Assembly (NCBI RefSeq): GCF_005405085.1
Contig: NZ_BJDJ01000014.1
Span: 1 to 64,000, forward strand
DNA: 64,000 nt
Origin: Lactiplantibacillus daowaiensis
Lineage (GTDB): Bacteria > Bacillota > Bacilli > Lactobacillales > Lactobacillaceae
Reading direction: 5' to 3'
The notes below the pieces were generated by a model, which was not told where the DNA came from, did no database searches, and saw nothing but the letters and a program-made list of their open reading frames with translations. This document shows, piece after piece, positions 62,916 to 64,000 of the stretch (positions are counted from its first letter, which is position 1; the number at the start of each line of letters is the position of its first letter). A program made the translations under genes and the position numbers.

Positions 62916-63503
62916 TTATTGGCCTAACGCATTCACATTATGCCGTTTAGTGGCGCTAGTATCCCAAAATGGGACTTTCACAACCCCGATCACTTTGTTT
63001 TTCGGAACAAAACCCCAATATCGACTATCGTTCGAGACCGACCGATGATCACCTAAAACAAAGTACTTATTCTTCGGCACTTTTGTTGTTTTAATCGTCC
63101 AACCGTTTTTGTTGGATAACGACCATAAGTTCCAATCACCAGTGCCTTGTGTGCGCTCAAAGGTACTAATGAAGTCCTGTTTGAGCTTTTTACCATTCAC
63201 ATAAAGCTGACCATTCCGCGAACTCACCGTATCACCAGGCATCCCGATGACCCGTTTCACATATTTCACATTCTTAGCAGTCGCATCCGGATCAACATGA
63301 TAGGCGTTAAACACAATCACACTCAATCGCTTGATTTTAGCCGTTTTAACGACGGCGACCCGTTCATTATTTTCTAAATTTGGTTCCATCGATGGTCCAT
63401 CGACTCGCACCATCGAAAAAACAAAGTGGCGAATTAACATGGCAATTAACAATCCAGCCACAATTGGTAGCACCCAGCTCATTATGTTCTTAAACGTTTT
63501 CAT
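62916..63503 (-). CDS. lepB: Type I signal peptidase
   Basis: Membrane serine protease of 195 residues that removes signal peptides. One N-terminal transmembrane segment (about 9-27) precedes box B with the nucleophile Ser38 (DGPSMEP), box D with Lys83 (YVKRVIGMPGD) and box E (GDHRSVSNDSR). The start at 63503 follows AGAGGGAG; an upstream ATG at 63524 lacks a site. Typical Gram-positive Sip protein. Confidence 0.94.
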   Translation of the reverse strand: MKTFKNIMSWVLPIVAGLLIAMLIRHFVFSMVRVDGPSMEPNLENNERVAVVKTAKIKRLSVIVFNAYHVDPDATAKNVKYVKRVIGMPGDTVSSRNGQLYVNGKKLKQDFISTFERTQGTGDWNLWSLSNKNGWTIKTTKVPKNKYFVLGDHRSVSNDSRYWGFVPKNKVIGVVKVPFWDTSATKRHNVNALGQ

Positions 63504-63604
63504 CCCACGACTCCCTCTACCCAAACAATTCTCAATAATTATAGTCCAATTAATCGCCGGTGTCCGTTAATCATTCATGGTTACCATAAATTTAAAATTT
63601 GGCC

Positions 63605-63640
63605 AAAAAAAAAGCGTGATCAGTCAATGACCAATCACGC
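63605..63640 (-). terminator. mnmG terminator
   Basis: GCGTGATT and ATCACGC arms; nine T follow on the minus strand. Confidence 0.88.
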
Positions 63641-63653
63641 AAAACCGAACGAG

Positions 63654-64000
63654 TTAAGCTTGGACTTTAGCAATCCGTCCTTGCTGAATATACACACTCA
63701 AGATGGCAATATCAGCTGGGTTGACCCCACTGATCCGCGATGCTTGGGCAATCGTCGTTGGTTGAATTTTCTTCAATTTTTGATGGGCTTCCGTCGCTAA
63801 ACCATCGATAGCATCGTAATCAATGCGGTCTGGAATCTTTTTAGCTTCCAGCTTCTTCAAATGATCGACACGTTCTTCAGCTTTCTTAATGTAGCCAGCA
63901 TATTTGATTTGAATTTCAACTTGTTCAATAATATGCCGTTCAAGTGGTTCTGGCGCTGCGGGAATGAATTGCATCAAATCCGCATACCGCACTTCGGGCC
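63654..64000 (-). CDS. mnmG: tRNA uridine-5-carboxymethylaminomethyl modification enzyme, C-terminal part
   Basis: The last 115 or so residues of MnmG (GidA), cut by the right window edge. The frame runs [13 protein letters not shown], then [21 protein letters not shown], the helical [15 protein letters not shown] block and [17 protein letters not shown], all conserved in the MnmE-binding C-terminal domain. MnmG modifies the wobble uridine of several tRNAs and is usually near the origin of replication. Confidence 0.95.
   Translation of the reverse strand, partial: PEVRYADLMQFIPAAPEPLERHIIEQVEIQIKYAGYIKKAEERVDHLKKLEAKKIPDRIDYDAIDGLATEAHQKLKKIQPTTIAQASRISGVNPADIAILSVYIQQGRIAKVQA

Noticed and set aside
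1..64000. CRISPR arrays, tRNA genes, insertion sequences or prophage genes
   Set aside because: I found no spaced repeats with unique spacers, no tRNA-like cloverleaf, no transposase and no phage proteins. The island must have been assembled without visible mobile elements remaining.

Overview
The window looks like the chromosome of a lactic acid bacterium of the Lactiplantibacillus plantarum/pentosus group. The evidence is low GC, strong AGGAGG ribosome sites, CcpA-type cre sites, and a right-hand block (adhE, mntH, padR/padA, signal peptidase, C-terminus of mnmG) that I recall from that genus. The phenolic acid decarboxylase differs at many positions from the L. plantarum protein as I remember it, so L. 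pentosus or a close relative seems more likely than L. plantarum itself. Species assignment is inference. The right edge ends inside mnmG and a perfect parS site lies at 58.4 kb, so this end should be close to the replication origin. The left edge is the promoter and leader region of an rRNA operon whose genes lie outside the window.

From 0.4 to 52 kb the window is a train of sugar and polyol operons, most with their own PTS, regulator and cre site: (1) a PRD regulator, a fructose-family EIIABC and a class II aldolase; (2) an L-sorbose locus laid out as sorFABCD, an unannotated 52-residue membrane protein and sorG, with divergent sorR and sorE; (3) a PRD regulator, a split fructose-family PTS, two different class II aldolases and a ROK kinase; (4) a sorbitol operon in the order gutF-R-M-C-B-A; (5) a HAD phosphatase, then a galactitol-type PTS with a polyol-phosphate dehydrogenase, a divergent DeoR regulator and a phosphoketolase; (6) a ribitol-type operon (polyol-phosphate dehydrogenase, mannose-type PTS, ribulose-phosphate epimerase, second phosphoketolase) with a divergent DeoR regulator; (7) an operon of a DhnA/LsrF-type aldolase, a GlpP-like antiterminator, an L-xylulose-kinase-like FGGY kinase, an SDR, a D-2-hydroxyacid dehydrogenase and an orphan galactitol-type EIIC; (8) a divergent RpiR regulator with nanE and a glucose-family PTS.

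These operons feed a few central intermediates. Hexoses and hexitols reach fructose-6-phosphate and aldolase. Pentitols reach ribulose- or xylulose-5-phosphate and then phosphoketolase. The acetyl-phosphate branch can be balanced by the Rex-controlled AdhE at 52-55 kb.

From 52 to 64 kb the content is ordinary accessory and core genes: adhE, a manganese transporter with a universal stress protein, padR/padA, a hydratase behind an isoleucine-type T-box, a membrane-anchored extracellular protein, a GNAT, DegV, an XRE protein with a lysine tail, signal peptidase I and mnmG.

The least explained system is operon 7. It has a cre-covered promoter, then a 27-pair intrinsic terminator inside its leader just before the first gene, and it encodes its own GlpP-like antiterminator. 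I saw no tRNA, CRISPR, insertion sequence or phage genes.
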